A stretch of DNA of 64,000 bases from Microvirga brassicacearum (GCF_008757455.1 NZ_VCMV01000013.1:323237-387236), one strand, 5' to 3'. Counted from the first letter of the stretch, positions 34,425 through 44,747 are shown. Program-made: numbers and translations. Notes: a model not told the origin generated them from the letters alone.

Positions 34425-35303
34425 ATGAACAAGGAAATGGACACCAGGTCGGTTGTCGCGCAGTTGCGGGACGGGATGACGATTGGAGTGGGCGGGTGGG
34501 GACCACGCCGCAAGCCGATGGCTCTCATCCGGGAGATCCTGCGATCCGATCTGAAGGACCTCACCGTCGTCGCCTATGGCGGCCCCGAGATCGGGATGCT
34601 GTGTGCGTCCGGGAAGGCTCGCAAGCTCGTCTATGGCTTCGTTTCTCTCGATGCGATCCCGATCGAGCCCTATTTCCGGAAGGCCCGCGAGGCGGGTGCT
34701 GTCGACGTGGATGAACTCGATGAAGGCCTGCTTCTTCTGGGCCTCCAGGCGGCCGGCCAGCAGCTGCCGTTCCTGCCGACCCGCGTCGGACTCGGCTCCG
34801 ACGTGATGACCTACAATCCGTATCTGAAAACGGTTCGCTCGCCCTATGAGGATGGCGAGGAGCTGCTGGCGATGAAGGCGATCCGCCTCGACGCCGCGCT
34901 GATCCATGTCAGCCGCTCCGACCGGCTCGGCAACACCCAGACCGATGGTCCCGATCCGTATTTCGATACGCTCTTCGCCAGGGCCGCGGATCGGGTCTTC
35001 GTAACAGCCGAGGAGGTTGTCGATCGGATCGATATCTCCCATCCGCATCTTGCCAAGAACAACCTCTTCGAGCGCTCCCTGGTCACCGGCGTGGTGTCGG
35101 CTCCGCTCGGCGCGCATCCTACGACATCGCACGACAGCTACGGATGGGACATGGCCCATCTGAGAGCCTACGGCACGTCAGCTTCCGAAGAAGGAGGATG
35201 GAAGCGCTACTTCGACGAATTCATCGCCGGGGGCGAGGAGAGCTACTTCGATCGCGTAGGCGGCCGTGCTCACGTAAGCGCCCTTCCCATTCCCGCTTTC
35301 TGA
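34425..35303 (+). CDS. ipdA: IpdA-like CoA-transferase-family subunit A (COCHEA-CoA hydrolase)
   Basis: Large subunit of the IpdAB ring hydrolase, 292 aa. The N-terminus VVAQLRDGMTIGVGGWGPRR and the block VVAYGGPEIGMLCASGKARK, plus GFVSLDAIPIEPYF and DEGLLLLGLQAAGQQLPFLP, agree with mycobacterial IpdA as I recall it. IpdAB resembles class I CoA transferases but hydrolyses the six-membered ring of COCHEA-CoA during steroid C/D-ring breakdown. The gene is followed 12 bp later by ipdB. The ATG at 34425 is preceded by only a weak ribosome site. An ordinary 3-oxoacid CoA transferase is less likely because the characteristic blocks are different. Confidence 0.88.
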   Translation: MNKEMDTRSVVAQLRDGMTIGVGGWGPRRKPMALIREILRSDLKDLTVVAYGGPEIGMLCASGKARKLVYGFVSLDAIPIEPYFRKAREAGAVDVDELDEGLLLLGLQAAGQQLPFLPTRVGLGSDVMTYNPYLKTVRSPYEDGEELLAMKAIRLDAALIHVSRSDRLGNTQTDGPDPYFDTLFARAADRVFVTAEEVVDRIDISHPHLAKNNLFERSLVTGVVSAPLGAHPTTSHDSYGWDMAHLRAYGTSASEEGGWKRYFDEFIAGGEESYFDRVGGRAHVSALPIPAF

Positions 35304-35315
35304 TCAGGACACGAT

Positions 35316-36113
35316 ATGACTAACGCCAACGATTTTTCACTCGCGGAACTGGTGATCGTCGCTGCAGCGGAAGCCTGGCGGGGCGACGGCGAAATGCTGG
35401 CAACCGGCATCGGCCCCCTGCCGCGCATCGCGGCCGGCCTCGCGAAATTGACCTTCGCTCCCGGTCTCATGCTCACGGACGGCGAAGCCTATACGGTCGA
35501 GGAACCGATCCCGCTCGGTCCGCGCGGCGATCGCCCGTTGAGGCCTTCCGGCTGGATGCCCTATAGCCGGATCTTCGACAGCGTGTGGAGCGGCAAGCGA
35601 CATGCCATGGTGACGCCGGTGCAGGTCGACCGGTTCGCGCAGGCGAACATTTCCGCGCTCGGCGATTTCCGGAAGCCGAAGGTGCAGATGCTTGGCGTAC
35701 GAGGATTTCCTGGGAACAGCGTCTGTCACAAGAATTCCATGTTCCTGCCGAGCCACAGCAAGCGGACGTTCACGGAAGCCGAGGTCGATGTCGTCGCCAG
35801 CGTCGGCCACAACCCCTCGCGCTGGCCTCTGAACGCCAACCGCAAGCCGGTCGATATCGGTATCATCGTCACAAACCTCTGCGTCTTCGACTACAATGGT
35901 CCCGACCATGCGGCGCAGGTTCTTTCGCTCCATCCGGGCGTGAGCTTCGAGGAGGTCCAGGCGCAAACGGGCTTTACGCTTCTCCGGGGGCCGAACATGC
36001 ATGTGAGTGCGGCGCCAACCGAGGAGCAGCTTGCGATCATTCGCCACCTCGATCCCGGTGAAATTCGCACCTCCGTCATCAAGGGCAATCCGCCGGGCCA
36101 GAAGGCAGCATAG
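35316..36113 (+). CDS. ipdB: IpdB-like CoA-transferase-family subunit B (COCHEA-CoA hydrolase)
   Basis: Small subunit of IpdAB, 265 aa. The IpdB-type blocks are LTFAPGLMLTDGEA (about residues 45-58), GWMPYSRIFDSVWSGKRHAM (about 78), QVDRFAQANISALGDF and MLGVRGFPGNSVCHKNS. The family's GVRGxPGN stretch is intact. Working with IpdA it would open the last six-membered ring and, with a thiolase, deliver MOODA-CoA. It is placed between ipdA and an acyl-CoA dehydrogenase, all in one operon. Confidence 0.88.
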   Translation: MTNANDFSLAELVIVAAAEAWRGDGEMLATGIGPLPRIAAGLAKLTFAPGLMLTDGEAYTVEEPIPLGPRGDRPLRPSGWMPYSRIFDSVWSGKRHAMVTPVQVDRFAQANISALGDFRKPKVQMLGVRGFPGNSVCHKNSMFLPSHSKRTFTEAEVDVVASVGHNPSRWPLNANRKPVDIGIIVTNLCVFDYNGPDHAAQVLSLHPGVSFEEVQAQTGFTLLRGPNMHVSAAPTEEQLAIIRHLDPGEIRTSVIKGNPPGQKAA

Positions 36114-36134
36114 GAACAGAGGCGGATTGCGGAG

Positions 36135-37343
<1,209 letters not shown>

Positions 37344-37356
37344 GCGGTAGACGGAC

Positions 37357-38427
37357 ATGGACGCGAACCGCTTCATTGGAACCGAACCGCTGCCGCCGCA
37401 GAGCCGGATCGATCCGGAGCGTCTGCGACGCTATCTGCAGGCGCATCTGTCTCAATGCTCGGGCGACGTGACGATCGAGCGCTTTCGAGGCGGGCAATCG
37501 AACCCGACGCTTCTCCTGACTTTCTCGGGCGGCACGCGGCTCGTTTTGCGCAAGAAGCCGGATGGCAAGCTCCTGGCCTCGGCCCATGCGGTGGACCGGG
37601 AGCACCGTGTCGTCAGCGCGCTCGCCGGAAGCGGCGTTCCCGTCGCGCGCACGCATCACCTTTGCGAGGACGAGAGCATCGTGGGGGCGATGTTCTACGT
37701 GATGGACTACGTGGAAGGGCGCTCCTTCTGGGACCCGGCGCTTCCGGAGCTTTCTTCGGAGGAGAGGAGGGCGATCTATCGCGAGATGAACCGCGTCGTC
37801 GCCCGCCTCCACACGGTGGATTACGCGGCAAGGGGCCTCGAGACCTTCGGCAGGCCGATGAACTACATCGGGCGTCAGGTTGCGCGCTGGACGACGCAGT
37901 ATCGTGCCTCCGAGACGATATCCATCCCGGCGATGGACCGGCTTATCGAATGGCTCCCCGACAATATTCCCGCCGAGTCCCGGCACGCGCTCCTGCACGG
38001 CGATTTCCGGATCGACAATCTCATCTTCGATGCCCGTGAGGCGAAGATTATCGCCGTGGTCGATTGGGAATTGTCGACGCTGGGCGATCCCATGGCCGAT
38101 TTCGCGTATCACATGCTGACGTGGCATTTCTCGCCCACGCCCTTCCGGGGATTGTCTGGGCTCGATCTCGCGTCGCTCGGAATTCCAGACGAGCGCACCT
38201 ACCGTGATCTCTATCTCGAGGCGACGAGGCAGGCGAACGTCTCGGATCGCCAGTGGTATTCCTATCTTGCGTTCAGCCTTTTCCGCGTCGCGGCCATCCG
38301 CCAGGGCATCATGAAGCGCGTTGTCAATGGCACTGCGTCGAACGTCCATGCGCGTGAGGCGGGCGCGCTCGCAGGGGCCGTTGCGGAGCAGGGATGGCGA
38401 TATGCCGAAAGGGCGATGTGTGCATGA
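37357..38427 (+). CDS. APH-type phosphotransferase (ACAD10/11 kinase, LvaA-like)
   Basis: Kinase of the aminoglycoside-phosphotransferase fold, 356 aa. Catalytic loop HGDFRIDNLIF (about residues 213-223) holds the HxDxxxxN residues, and the metal-binding aspartate is in VVDWELSTLGDPMADFAYH (about 232-250). The N-terminal lobe has RGGQSNPTLLL and LVLRKKP with the ATP-contacting lysine. The gene follows the dehydrogenase by 13 bp and is last in the operon. A drug-resistance role is unlikely; phosphorylation of a hydroxyacyl-CoA is the best reading. Confidence 0.87.
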   Translation: MDANRFIGTEPLPPQSRIDPERLRRYLQAHLSQCSGDVTIERFRGGQSNPTLLLTFSGGTRLVLRKKPDGKLLASAHAVDREHRVVSALAGSGVPVARTHHLCEDESIVGAMFYVMDYVEGRSFWDPALPELSSEERRAIYREMNRVVARLHTVDYAARGLETFGRPMNYIGRQVARWTTQYRASETISIPAMDRLIEWLPDNIPAESRHALLHGDFRIDNLIFDAREAKIIAVVDWELSTLGDPMADFAYHMLTWHFSPTPFRGLSGLDLASLGIPDERTYRDLYLEATRQANVSDRQWYSYLAFSLFRVAAIRQGIMKRVVNGTASNVHAREAGALAGAVAEQGWRYAERAMCA

Positions 38428-38533
38428 TCAAGGCCCGGCCGATGCCGCGGCGACGCCCTGCACGACGAAAGACCGGGGGCGGTTTCGCATGCGGCACTGG
38501 AAGTGGGGCGCCTCCGCCGCATCGGACCGGCCG

Positions 38534-38552
38534 TTAGTCCCTTCAGACGATG
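38534..38552 (+). promoter_or_regulatory. Catabolic regulon box 5 (TTAGTCCCTTCAGACGATG)
   Basis: Box copy with AGAC for GGAC in the right half, 75 bp upstream of the thiolase TTG start at 38628. The spacing equals that seen for several other operons. Confidence 0.68.
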
Positions 38553-38627
38553 CCGCCGCGCCGTCCGAATCCTACGCAAGGAATGCATGGCAAGCCGACA
38601 GGCCGCAGCCCTTTCAGGAGAACTCTC

Positions 38628-39833
38628 TTGCGCGAAGCAGTCATCGTTTCCGTCGCTCGCACCCCCATTGGAAAGGCCTTCCGAGGAGCTTTCAACGACA
38701 CGGAGGCTCCGGCTCTGTCCGGCCATGTGGTGCGCCAAGCCGTCGCCCGCGCCCGGATCGCGCCGGATGAGATCGAGGATGTGGTGATGGGATGTTCCGC
38801 TCAGCAGGGAACGCAGGGCTACAACATCGGCCGACTGACGGCGGCCGCCGCCGGCCTGCCGGATTCCGTTCCCGGCATGTCAATCGACCGCATGTGCTCC
38901 TCGGGTCTCATGGCCGTCGCCATCGCGGCGAAGCAGATCATGGTCGACGGGATGAATACGATCGTCGCAGGCGGCGTCGAATCCATCAGCCTCACGCAGA
39001 ACAAACACAAGAACACCCATCGCGCCCGGTCCGAAACGGTGGTTGCCCATTGGCCCCACATGTACATGTCAATGATCGAGACGGCGGAGATCGTCGCACG
39101 CAAATACGGCATCAGCCGCGATGTGCAGGACGAGTTCTCCCTCGCGAGTCAGTTGCGTACAGCAGCGGGCTACAAGGCGGGCCGTTTCAACGACGAGATC
39201 ACGCCGATGCCCTCGCGCAGGATGATCGTCGACAAAGCCACCGGCGAGACCCGCTACGAGAACGTGACGCTGACTGAGGACGAGGGCTATCGTGCGGACG
39301 CGAGCCTCGAGGGACTTGCAAAGCTGAACCCTGTTTTTGCCGATGGCGAGACGATCAAGAAGGGTGAGTTCGTGACGGCGGGCAACGCATCCCAGCTGTC
39401 CGACGGCGCAGCCGCCCTCTTACTCATGGAGGCCCGACACGCCGCGTCCCGAGGGCTCGAGCCGCTCGGCATCTATCGCGGCATGGCCGTCGCTGGATGT
39501 CCTCCCGAGGAAATGGGAATCGGACCTGTCCAGGTCGTGCCGAAGCTCCTGAAGCAGCATGGCCTGACGGTTGACGATATTGGCCTGTGGGAGCTGAACG
39601 AAGCCTTTGCCAGTCAGGCGGTGTATTGCCGCGATCGCCTCGGCATCGATCCCGAGAAGGTCAATGTGAACGGTGGCGCCATCGCGATCGGCCATCCCTT
39701 CGGCATGACGGGGGCTCGCATGACGGGCCATCTTCTCATCGAAGGCCGTCGCCGCGGCGTCAAGTACGGTGTCGTGACGATGTGCGTCGGTGGCGGAATG
39801 GGGGCTGCGGGCCTGTTCGAAATCCTGCCATAG
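38628..39833 (+). CDS. Acetyl-CoA acyltransferase (thiolase), FadA6-like role
   Basis: Thiolase of 401 aa. The nucleophilic cysteine is in [15 protein letters not shown] (about residues 83-97). Histidine blocks [20 protein letters not shown] (about 345-364) and the second cysteine in [15 protein letters not shown] complete the active site. Start: TTG at 38628, 7 nt after AGGAG; an upstream in-frame ATG overlaps box 5. In the IpdAB pathway a thiolase (FadA6) is needed to complete formation of MOODA-CoA. In mycobacteria fadA6 lies next to kstR2, and here the thiolase lies next to a TetR gene, which supports the assignment. Confidence 0.9.
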   Translation: MREAVIVSVARTPIGKAFRGAFNDTEAPALSGHVVRQAVARARIAPDEIEDVVMGCSAQQGTQGYNIGRLTAAAAGLPDSVPGMSIDRMCSSGLMAVAIAAKQIMVDGMNTIVAGGVESISLTQNKHKNTHRARSETVVAHWPHMYMSMIETAEIVARKYGISRDVQDEFSLASQLRTAAGYKAGRFNDEITPMPSRRMIVDKATGETRYENVTLTEDEGYRADASLEGLAKLNPVFADGETIKKGEFVTAGNASQLSDGAAALLLMEARHAASRGLEPLGIYRGMAVAGCPPEEMGIGPVQVVPKLLKQHGLTVDDIGLWELNEAFASQAVYCRDRLGIDPEKVNVNGGAIAIGHPFGMTGARMTGHLLIEGRRRGVKYGVVTMCVGGGMGAAGLFEILP

Positions 39834-39883
39834 GAGCCGGGCTCTCCGCGACTGCGAAACCCCGGGGCAGCGGCTTGGGGACG

Positions 39884-40684
39884 CTATTTCAGCAGGTTCT
39901 CCAGCGCGTCGATCTGCTGCCTGAGACCGTCGATCGTGCGTCGGACTCCTTCGGAATCGCAGGGCTGGTTGCTCGATGCCTTCAATCCTTGGAGCGCGAG
40001 ATCGGCGATCACGTCCGCAATCTCCGCCGGCGTCTTCAGGCCGTTCGGCGAGTACCAGCGCGACGTCCAGTTGGCCATGCCGATGACGGCGAAGGCGGCA
40101 ATCTTGGGATCGACCTCCCGGAACTCGCCATTGGCGATGCCTTCCGAGATGCAGCGGACATAGAAGTCGTAAATATGGCGACGCCCGAGATTGTAGAGCG
40201 GGCCGAGTTCCTCCGGAATCTGCGTCTCCAGCCGGGAGAGAAGAATGAAGCGGGCCCCGGAGGAGAGCCGTCGGACGATCCCGTCGACGACGGCGCGGCG
40301 CAGCCTTTCCGTTGCCGAAAGGCCGGTTTCCTCGATCAGCTCCTGCAGCAGGTGGGACGGCGTCAGCGCCTCCGCCTCCACGAGGGCAGCAAGAATCTCT
40401 TCCTTGTTGCGGAAGTAGTGGTAGACCGCGGAACGTCCCAGGCCGAGGGCCTTCGCGATATCGTTGATGCTGGTCTGTACGTAACCCTTCTTGTCGAAGA
40501 GTTCGGCCGCGATGTCGATGAGCTGTTCGCGCACCAGCTCCTTGCGGGGATTGGTCGCGAGCTTCGTCTCCCTGGCCCGCAGAGCGGCGGACCATTCCGA
40601 GGTCTTCTCCTGGAGCCCGATCGCTGCCGGCTCTCCCGGGTTTCTCGCCCCATGCGTCGTATTGCTCAAGGTAGGTTCCTTCAT
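39884..40684 (-). CDS. TetR-family transcriptional regulator (KstR2-like position)
   Basis: Regulator of about 266 aa. The TetR helix-turn-helix lies in the region VREQLIDIAAELFDKKGYVQ through TSINDIAKALGLGRSAVYHYF (about residues 50-90), after an unusually long 45-residue N-terminal tail. The frame is open to 40738, but a near-perfect promoter (TATAAT, plus-strand 40715-40720) lies inside that extension, so the ATG at 40684 is the likely start. A predicted coiled-coil tail ends the protein (IDGLRQQIDALENLL). Converges on the thiolase. It may sense an acyl-CoA intermediate as KstR2 does. Confidence 0.88.
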   Translation of the reverse strand: MKEPTLSNTTHGARNPGEPAAIGLQEKTSEWSAALRARETKLATNPRKELVREQLIDIAAELFDKKGYVQTSINDIAKALGLGRSAVYHYFRNKEEILAALVEAEALTPSHLLQELIEETGLSATERLRRAVVDGIVRRLSSGARFILLSRLETQIPEELGPLYNLGRRHIYDFYVRCISEGIANGEFREVDPKIAAFAVIGMANWTSRWYSPNGLKTPAEIADVIADLALQGLKASSNQPCDSEGVRRTIDGLRQQIDALENLLK

Positions 40685-40714
40685 CAGGTCTCGGGGACGC
40701 CCGGCCGAGTGTCT

Positions 40715-40742
40715 CATTATAGCATCATGCTCGGCCATGTAA
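40715..40742 (-). promoter_or_regulatory. Promoter of the TetR-type gene
   Basis: Minus-strand -35 CTTACA and -10 TATAAT separated by 16 bp. Transcription would start near 40707, downstream of the ATGs at 40738 and 40717, leaving 40684 as first usable ATG. It overlaps the 3' end of the upstream SDR gene. Confidence 0.5.
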
Positions 40743-41663
40743 GCGGCGGGTGCCGGTTCCGGAGCGCCCCCGTCCGGATCGCTCTGGCCCTGAAGGCCAG
40801 GCGTAGGAAAGGCCGAGTTTGTGCTGTCTGTGGCGCAAATGTTTCTCGAACGCGTCGATGACCGCCTCGAACGTCCATGCTCCCTCCAGGATGGGATCCG
40901 CGATCATGGGATGGCTGACGAAGGACAGCTGCCGACCTGCAATGCGCACGACCTGACCGTGAATGTCGCGGGCCCCGTCGGACAGCAGGTAGCTGATCAC
41001 CGGCGCGCTGACCTCCGGATCCGGCAGGATGTCGGATTGGATCTCGCGGTTGGCCTGCCGGACTGCGGGATGGGCCTTGTGTTGGGCCGCCATCGCCGTC
41101 TCCGCGAGGGGAGAGATGGCATTGATGCGCACCGCTGTACCGGACAATTCCATAGCCCAACTGTAGGTCAGCGCCGCGACGGCCGCTTTCGTGGCGCCAT
41201 ATCCGCCCAGCGCGATGTCCCCGGCTTGCGATCCCGAGGTCACGGTCACGATGGAACCGCCGGTACCCTGCGCGAGCATGGCCTTCGCGGCCGCGCTGGC
41301 GCAGGCTGCCGTCCCCAGGAGGTTGATCTCGAACATCCGCCGGAGATCCCGCTCAATCGAGTCCATGATCCGTCCGTGGTGCAGAACCCCCGCATTGGTG
41401 ACAAAGCCGGACAGCGTTCCGAACTCGGACACGCAAAGGTCGATGAGAATTTGCGCGGTCTCCCAGCGTGCGACATCGCCCGCATGAGCCAATGCCGATC
41501 CGCCCGCGTCCCGGATCGCCGCGGCCGTTTGCTCCGCTTTCCCGACGTCGATGTCGTTGACGACGACGTTCGCACCGAGGGATGCGGCATGGCGCGCATA
41601 GGCGGCGCCGAGGCCGGAGCCCGATCCGGTGACGACAACCGCTTTTCCAGACAGCGCGCTCAT
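40725..41663 (-). CDS. Short-chain dehydrogenase/reductase with C-terminal extension
   Basis: SDR of 312 aa. Start ATG at 41663 after a strong AAGGAGG; the frame beyond that is open but unlike any SDR. Cofactor loop TGSGSGLGAAYARHA (about residues 12-26), NDID after strand 2 (NAD preference), NAG, serine in VTVTSGSQAG and YGATKAA for the Tyr/Lys pair (about 152-158). About 50 residues beyond the SDR core end with basic, low-complexity sequence. Similar extended SDRs occur in the KstR2 regulon of mycobacteria (Rv3548c group, from memory). Runs into the TetR promoter. Confidence 0.88.
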   Translation of the reverse strand: MSALSGKAVVVTGSGSGLGAAYARHAASLGANVVVNDIDVGKAEQTAAAIRDAGGSALAHAGDVARWETAQILIDLCVSEFGTLSGFVTNAGVLHHGRIMDSIERDLRRMFEINLLGTAACASAAAKAMLAQGTGGSIVTVTSGSQAGDIALGGYGATKAAVAALTYSWAMELSGTAVRINAISPLAETAMAAQHKAHPAVRQANREIQSDILPDPEVSAPVISYLLSDGARDIHGQVVRIAGRQLSFVSHPMIADPILEGAWTFEAVIDAFEKHLRHRQHKLGLSYAWPSGPERSGRGRSGTGTRRLHGRA

Positions 41664-41871
41664 GAAGCCTCCTTCCGTGTTCTGTGCCGGGGCCATGTCG
41701 CCCCACCACCGGGGCCTCCGTCTTTCGCCGCGGGCCGCAGCGGCGTTGCCCCCCTCTCCAAGGCTGCCCTTGCGACGAGACCCGCGTTTCCATCGCACCG
41801 TCGAAGAGGCATGAGGATCGGCGCCTGCTGTTGAACCCGATCCGATTGGACCCCTCCCCAAGGGGACCTTC

Positions 41872-41890
41872 ATCCTTCATTCGGACGATA
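41872..41890 (+). promoter_or_regulatory. Catabolic regulon box 6a (ATCCTTCATTCGGACGATA)
   Basis: Weak-left, strong-right copy of the box, 142 bp upstream of ipdC. Its near twin is the minus-strand box at 31016. Confidence 0.5.
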
Positions 41891-41930
41891 TGGCCGAATT
41901 TCCGGCGCCGATCCGCCGCAAGTCCGGATG

Positions 41931-41949
41931 GTAGTTCATTCAGACGATG
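41931..41949 (+). promoter_or_regulatory. Catabolic regulon box 6b (GTAGTTCATTCAGACGATG)
   Basis: Second box in the divergent region 41664-42032, 83 bp upstream of ipdC. The two boxes are 59 bp apart, start to start. Apart from them the 369-bp region holds no gene. Confidence 0.65.
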
Positions 41950-42032
41950 CCCGGTCAGGCCGGGCATCGCATTCAGATCGGGGTATCATGGCCGTCGCTC
42001 GGTGGCCTCCAAGCCTCGGGAAAGGTTCGTGA

Positions 42033-43109
42033 ATGTCCGGCGCTCTGCATACCGTCCTGTGTGACCGTCTCGGCTGCCGCTACCCGATCGTCCAGCCCGC
42101 CATGGGGTGGGTCGCGGATGCCAGACTGACGGCGGCGACCTGCAACGCGGGCGGATTCGGTTTCTTCGCGGGAGCCACGGCCGAGCCGGGAACCGTCGAG
42201 CAGCATATCCTGCACATCAAGGCGAAGACGGATCGTCCGTTCGGCGTGAACTTCCATATGTTCCAGCCGAATGCGGAAGAGCTGATCGCCGCCGTGATCA
42301 AGCAGAAGGTTCGTGCCGTCAGCTATGGTCGCGGGCCGGATGCGAAGACGATCCGCCGCCTGAAGGATGCGGGCATCATCTGCATGCCCACCGTCGGCGC
42401 GGTCAAGCACGCGGTCAAGGCGGTGGAACTCGGCGCCGATATCGTGACGGTGCAGGGCGGTGAGGGCGGTGGGCACACGGGAGCCGTGCCTACGTCGATT
42501 CTGCTGCCGCAGGTGCTCGATGCTGTTTCCGTGCCGGTCGTGGCTTCCGGCGGCATTTTCGACGGACGCGGCCTTGCCGCGGCCCTGGCCTACGGCGCCG
42601 TGGGCATTGCCATGGGCACCCGTTTCCTCATGACGACGGACTCGCCTGTTCCTGCGACGACTCTCGGTCGCTATCTGGCTGCCGACGACCCCGCGAAAAT
42701 CCGCGTCTCGACGGCGGTCGACGGCCTGCCGCAGCGCTTCATCGAGAACGAGGAACTCCGCCATCTGGAGGAGATGAACATCCTCGCGCGTTTAGCGATG
42801 AGCGCCAATTACATGCGGCGCTTCAGCCGGCAGGCGGGCCTCGGGGCGCTCGCGATGGCACGCCTCGGCCTCAAGGTTCTCTCGCGCAACGACAGCACCT
42901 TCGCGCAGACTGTGATGGCGGTGAACCTGCCGACTCTCGTGCAGCGGAGTATGGTGCACGGGAACGCCAAGGAAGGGCTGCTGCCAAGCGGGCAGGCGGC
43001 GGCGATGATCGATCGGCTCGAAAGCTGCGACGACCTGATCCGAAGGATCATGGACGAGGCGGAAGCCCGATTGAACAGCTTGCGCGCATTGACCCCTGCA
43101 GCTCACTGA
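42033..43109 (+). CDS. ipdC: IpdC-like flavin-dependent acyl-CoA oxidoreductase
   Basis: FMN enzyme of the nitronate-monooxygenase/TIM-barrel family, 358 aa. Its sequence follows mycobacterial IpdC rather than nitronate monooxygenases: CRYPIVQPAMGWVADARL (about residues 11-28), DRPFGVNFHMF, IKQKVRAVSYG, TVQGGEGGGHTG (about 138-149), VPVVASGGIFDGRGLAAAL and GTRFLMTTDSPVP. IpdC works with IpdF and EchA20 on 5-OH-HIC-CoA in steroid C/D-ring catabolism. First gene of a three-gene operon with exactly those partners, which makes the assignment strong. Generic annotation would call it nitronate monooxygenase. Confidence 0.9.
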   Translation: MSGALHTVLCDRLGCRYPIVQPAMGWVADARLTAATCNAGGFGFFAGATAEPGTVEQHILHIKAKTDRPFGVNFHMFQPNAEELIAAVIKQKVRAVSYGRGPDAKTIRRLKDAGIICMPTVGAVKHAVKAVELGADIVTVQGGEGGGHTGAVPTSILLPQVLDAVSVPVVASGGIFDGRGLAAALAYGAVGIAMGTRFLMTTDSPVPATTLGRYLAADDPAKIRVSTAVDGLPQRFIENEELRHLEEMNILARLAMSANYMRRFSRQAGLGALAMARLGLKVLSRNDSTFAQTVMAVNLPTLVQRSMVHGNAKEGLLPSGQAAAMIDRLESCDDLIRRIMDEAEARLNSLRALTPAAH

Positions 43110-43120
43110 CGGAGACGGCG

Positions 43121-43900
43121 ATGGCCGAACCATTCTGGACGAAGATCGAAGCCGGCATTGCCGAGGTGGTGATCGAAAGTCCGCCCGTGAATGCCCTCGA
43201 CAGCTTCGGGTGGTTATCGCTGGCGCGAACCGTCGACGCGCTGAACGCCGATCCCGAGGTCAGAGTCCTCGTCATACGCGCGGAGGGCCGGGGCTTCTGC
43301 GCCGGAGTGGATATCAAGGAGCTGCAGAAGCATCCCGAGCGGATTCCTCAGGTGAATGCAGGAAACTGGGAGACGTTCCGCGCGATCCATCGCGGCAAGA
43401 AGCCCGTCATCGCCGCCGCCCACGGCTATATCATCGGCGGCGGGATTGGAATATGCGGCTCCGCCGACATCATCCTCTGCTCGCCCTGCGCGACGTTCTC
43501 GGTTCCAGAGGTCGACCGCGGTGCTCTCGGCGCGGGCGCTCACCTGCAGCGCCTCTTTCCGGTGCAGAAAGTCCGGCAGATGTATTTCACCGGCGAGGCC
43601 ATCGATGCGGCCGAAGCCTATCGCCTGGGCGCCGTCGAGAAGATCGTACCGAGGGAAGAGTTGCGTGCCGAAGCTCTTGTTCTCGCCGCGACGATCGCGG
43701 CGAAAAGCCATGTCATGATCCGCCTCGCCAAAGAGGCGTTGAACGGGATCGAGGATGGCGATCTCGAACAGAAGTATCGCTGGGAGCAGGGCTTCACCGC
43801 TCAGGCCTATCTCACGGCGGATTCACAGGAGGCGCGGGATGCCTTCACAGACAAGCGCGACGCCAGGTTCGGCGCCGCGCCGCATACTTCGTCGCAATAA
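43121..43900 (+). CDS. EchA20-like crotonase (ring-opening hydrolase)
   Basis: Crotonase-fold enzyme of 259 aa. It shares with mycobacterial EchA20 the blocks VIRAEGRGFCAGVDIKELQ (about residues 51-69), YIIGGGIGICGSADII (about 105-120) and FSVPEVDRGALGAGAHLQRLFP (about 126-147). The first catalytic glutamate of hydratases is glycine (GGGIG), the second is kept (PEVDRG), as in EchA20, which hydrolyses the five-membered ring rather than hydrating a double bond. It lies 11 bp after ipdC and 15 bp before the IpdF-like gene. Confidence 0.88.
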   Translation: MAEPFWTKIEAGIAEVVIESPPVNALDSFGWLSLARTVDALNADPEVRVLVIRAEGRGFCAGVDIKELQKHPERIPQVNAGNWETFRAIHRGKKPVIAAAHGYIIGGGIGICGSADIILCSPCATFSVPEVDRGALGAGAHLQRLFPVQKVRQMYFTGEAIDAAEAYRLGAVEKIVPREELRAEALVLAATIAAKSHVMIRLAKEALNGIEDGDLEQKYRWEQGFTAQAYLTADSQEARDAFTDKRDARFGAAPHTSSQ

Positions 43901-43915
43901 GGGGATCGCCTGTCC

Positions 43916-44716
43916 ATGAACTCTTCCAGCTCCGCTGCCTCTCCGGCCTATGTGGAAGGTCACGGCCTTCTCGCGGGCCGCTCCGTTCTCATCACCGCGG
44001 CCGCAGGTGCCGGAATCGGGTTTGCGGCGGCGCGCCGGGCGGTCGAGGAGGGCTGCCGCGCGATCATGGTCTCCGACATCCACGAACGCCGTCTCGCGGA
44101 GGCCGTGGACCGCTTGAGGGGCCTCGGCTCCACTGCGGCGGTGCATGGCCGTCTCTGCAACGTGACGGACGAGGGCCAAGTCCAGGGCCTCGTCGACGCT
44201 GCCGACGATGCGCTCGAGGGGATCGATGTTCTCATCAACAATGCCGGTCTCGGCGGATCGAAGCCGTTGGTCGAGATGACGGATCAGGAGTGGAACCTCG
44301 TTCTCGACGTGACCCTCACGGGCACCATGCGCATGACGCGCGCGACACTCAGGAAGATGATGCCCCGCCGCAAGGGCGTCATCGTGAACAATGCATCGGT
44401 TCTCGGTTGGCGCGCGCAGAAGGAGCAATCCCACTACGCAGCGGCGAAGGCCGGCGTGATGGCGCTCACCCGCTGCAGCGGTCTGGAAGCGGCGGAATAC
44501 GGCATCCGCATCAACGCTGTTTCTCCCTCCATCGCCATGCACGACTTCCTGAGGCGGGCCGCGCCGCAGGAGGCTCTCGACAAGCTGGCGAGCGCGGAGG
44601 CCTTCGGTCGCACGGCGGAAGTCTGGGAGATCGCCAACGTGATGATGTTCCTCGCCAGCGATTATGCCGGGTACATGGTCGGCGAGGTTGTTTCCGTTTC
44701 CAGCCAGCGGGGCTGA
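43916..44716 (+). CDS. IpdF-like short-chain dehydrogenase
   Basis: SDR of 266 aa. The cofactor loop TAAAGAGIGFAAARRAVEEG (about residues 29-48) has alanine for the first glycine, as in the IpdF group. NNAGLGG (about 113-119), serine in NNASVLGWRAQKEQSHYAAAKAGVMALTRC and its YxxxK pair are present. IpdF oxidises the 5-hydroxyl of 5-OH-HIC-CoA. The operon ipdC, echA20-like, ipdF-like therefore encodes three consecutive activities of the published route to COCHEA-CoA. The start codon is a probable ATG at 43916 within agggg-atcgcctgtcc spacing. Operon ends at the terminator 44748-44784. Confidence 0.82.
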   Translation: MNSSSSAASPAYVEGHGLLAGRSVLITAAAGAGIGFAAARRAVEEGCRAIMVSDIHERRLAEAVDRLRGLGSTAAVHGRLCNVTDEGQVQGLVDAADDALEGIDVLINNAGLGGSKPLVEMTDQEWNLVLDVTLTGTMRMTRATLRKMMPRRKGVIVNNASVLGWRAQKEQSHYAAAKAGVMALTRCSGLEAAEYGIRINAVSPSIAMHDFLRRAAPQEALDKLASAEAFGRTAEVWEIANVMMFLASDYAGYMVGEVVSVSSQRG

Positions 44717-44747
44717 GACAGCATCCGTCCGGTTGCGGCGGGCGACA

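Noticed and set aside
37357-38427. Aminoglycoside resistance kinase
   Set aside because: The APH fold is general; the neighbour is an ACAD10/11-type dehydrogenase and no resistance context exists.
42033-43109. Nitronate monooxygenase
   Set aside because: The fold is shared, but the sequence blocks and the operon with EchA20- and IpdF-like genes fit IpdC.
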